Positions 6,245 through 7,292 of a DNA stretch of 7,292 nucleotides are shown here, piece by piece (positions within the stretch are counted from its first letter, which is position 1; the number at the start of each line of letters is the position of its first letter). A program made the position numbers and the translations under genes. The notes beneath the pieces were generated by a model. The model was not told the DNA's origin and did no database searches. It saw nothing but the letters and a program-made list of their open reading frames with translations. Source of the DNA: TMED14 sp041192685 (GTDB taxonomy: Bacteria; Bacteroidota; Bacteroidia; Flavobacteriales; Schleiferiaceae); assembly GCA_041192685.1 (NCBI GenBank), contig JBEEMM010000073.1:1-7292 (forward strand), written 5' to 3'.

Positions 6245-7242
6245 TATTTAGTGATGAACCTTAGGTAGCGTTTGCGGTAGGCAAGATGCTCCGCATAGGT
6301 CTTGGCAAACAGGTGAAAACCAGGCTTGGACGGATTCGCACAAAAAAAGAGTTCGCCATTGGGCCGTGCAGACAGAACACTGTCAATTACCGGAGGATGA
6401 ACCGTTGCCAAGGGACCCGGAGGTAGACCCTTCCTGCGGTAGGTATTGTAGGGGTGGTCAACGCGCAGCATGCTCCCCGTAACGCGACGAATAGGTTCTG
6501 GAGCAAGCTTGCGGTCAAGCACGGCAAAAACCACCGTAGGGTCGGCCTCCAAGCGCATTCCCTTGCGAAGACGCGACAGATAGACCCCCGCAATTCGAGA
6601 CCATTCCGCGGGTTCCTTGGACTCCGCCTGCACAATACTCGCCAAGATGGTGGCCTCGTAGCGAGTCAGCTTGAGCGTATTAGCGGATTCCATACGGTTG
6701 GCATTCCAAAAAACATCAAACTCGCGCCCCATGCGATCTGCAAATTCTTGGGGGCTAAGGGAGGCATAGACCTCATAGGTATTGGGCAGAAGGGGTACGC
6801 AACTGTCTCCTTGAAACAGGGCCTTATCAAATTCTGAGGGACTAGGATGCATAACGGTCGCCAAATGGCGCACCAAATTGCTCCGGCCTTGGTAGGCCCT
6901 AAGAACCAGGCGACGCGGAGTCTCGTAGCCCATTCTTAGCCTATGCAGGCTGCGCCACCAAGGATCACTCGGAGAAATTTCATAGTAGCCAGCAGGAACC
7001 ACAAAGTCCCCTTGGACCATGGCCCCAAAACGCAGCAGGTTTAAACTAACTTCAGGATTGGCCGAAGCGATGCTATCCAGTAGAGCCAGTACGCGCCGGT
7101 CGGCCTGCGGAACGTCAATGGCGACTTTGTGCGAACTAAAGTCCTGGGATGGCCATAAAACAAGCGCTACGGCTCCAAGGGCAAAAAGCAACAGCAACCA
7201 ACGAGGCCAATGCGAACGAGGCCTTCGAGACCGCCTTCTCAT
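6244..7242 (-). CDS. mltG: Endolytic murein transglycosylase MltG (YceG-like)
   Basis: MltG is an inner-membrane lytic transglycosylase that cuts nascent glycan strands in the periplasm and is thought to set strand length during peptidoglycan synthesis. The 332-residue product has an arginine-rich cytoplasmic start (RRRSRRPR), one membrane segment at about 15-30, and a periplasmic YceG domain. Family motifs are clear: LLPNTYEVY (151-159), ILASIVQAE (199-207), GMRLEADPTV (228-237), YNTYRRKGLPPGP (265-277) and the FFCANPSKPGFHLFAKTYAEH block near the end. By alignment to E. coli ASIVEKE, E207 corresponds to the catalytic glutamate E218, while the first glutamate of that motif is Q205 here. Length is close to E. 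coli MltG (340). ATG 7242 is the only start: an in-frame TGA lies upstream with no ATG, GTG or TTG between. The upstream ORF ends inside this start codon, so translation is probably coupled. Confidence 0.95.
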   Translation of the reverse strand: MRRRSRRPRSHWPRWLLLLFALGAVALVLWPSQDFSSHKVAIDVPQADRRVLALLDSIASANPEVSLNLLRFGAMVQGDFVVPAGYYEISPSDPWWRSLHRLRMGYETPRRLVLRAYQGRSNLVRHLATVMHPSPSEFDKALFQGDSCVPLLPNTYEVYASLSPQEFADRMGREFDVFWNANRMESANTLKLTRYEATILASIVQAESKEPAEWSRIAGVYLSRLRKGMRLEADPTVVFAVLDRKLAPEPIRRVTGSMLRVDHPYNTYRRKGLPPGPLATVHPPVIDSVLSARPNGELFFCANPSKPGFHLFAKTYAEHLAYRKRYLRFITK

Positions 7243-7292
7243 GAACGCAGACGCTGAAAAAGTTCCGCATCTCGAAACTCACGTCCCACCCG
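7239..7292 (-). CDS. C-terminal tail of an unidentified gene upstream of mltG (cut by window edge)
   Basis: On the minus strand a frame open from the window edge encodes RVGREFRDAELFQRLRS and stops at a TGA that overlaps the mltG ATG as ATGA. The same overlap joins the exonuclease and FAH genes at the other end of the window, which favours this frame as a real upstream gene. Seventeen residues are too few to name a family. In some Bacteroidota a GNAT acetyltransferase precedes mltG, from memory, and the charged helical tail would not conflict with that, but this is only a guess. Another frame is also open to the window edge, but it runs on into mltG as a shadow. Confidence 0.5.
   Translation of the reverse strand, partial: RVGREFRDAELFQRLRS

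Noticed and set aside
6454..6837. 127-codon plus-strand open frame across mltG
   Set aside because: The opposite strand encodes the conserved YceG motifs over the same bases, so this is a shadow.

Overview
This window looks like chromosomal DNA from a member of the Bacteroidota. Four observations support this. A very large secreted protein ends in a type A sorting domain of the type IX secretion system (T9SS). The exonuclease has the form usual in that phylum. One intergenic gap carries a perfect TAnnTTTG promoter element. No clear Shine-Dalgarno sequence precedes any of the starts. The sequence does not settle the family or genus.

Layout, left to right. (1) Positions 1-741, plus strand: a 3'-5' exonuclease of the DEDDh type, missing only its first few residues at the window edge. 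(2) Positions 738-1343, plus strand: a compact fumarylacetoacetate hydrolase (FAH) family enzyme that starts inside the exonuclease stop codon (ATGA overlap), so the two probably share a transcript. (3) Positions 1344-1404: a short gap with a Bacteroidota-type -7 element and a 13-bp dyad close to the predicted transcription start. (4) Positions 1405-6195, plus strand: a 1596-residue secreted protein with a signal peptide, five jelly-roll/MAM-like modules, Ig/CARDB-like linkers and a C-terminal T9SS sorting domain. It fills about two thirds of the window. (5) Positions 6218-6244: a hairpin between the convergent genes. (6) Positions 6244-7242, minus strand: the endolytic murein transglycosylase MltG. 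(7) Positions 7239-7292, minus strand: the last 17 codons of an unidentified upstream gene that overlaps the mltG start by ATGA.

The genes fall into three transcriptional blocks: the exonuclease/FAH pair, the independently promoted surface protein, and an mltG operon converging from the right. They do not form an obvious joint pathway. DNA processing, small-molecule hydrolysis and cell-wall maturation are housekeeping functions. The surface protein is the accessory element and the most interesting object: a long repetitive secreted chain with no catalytic domain I can recognise. I see no RNA genes, insertion sequences, CRISPR arrays, attachment sites or phage genes, and no gene-free stretch longer than about 60 bases. 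I found no convincing new biological system here.
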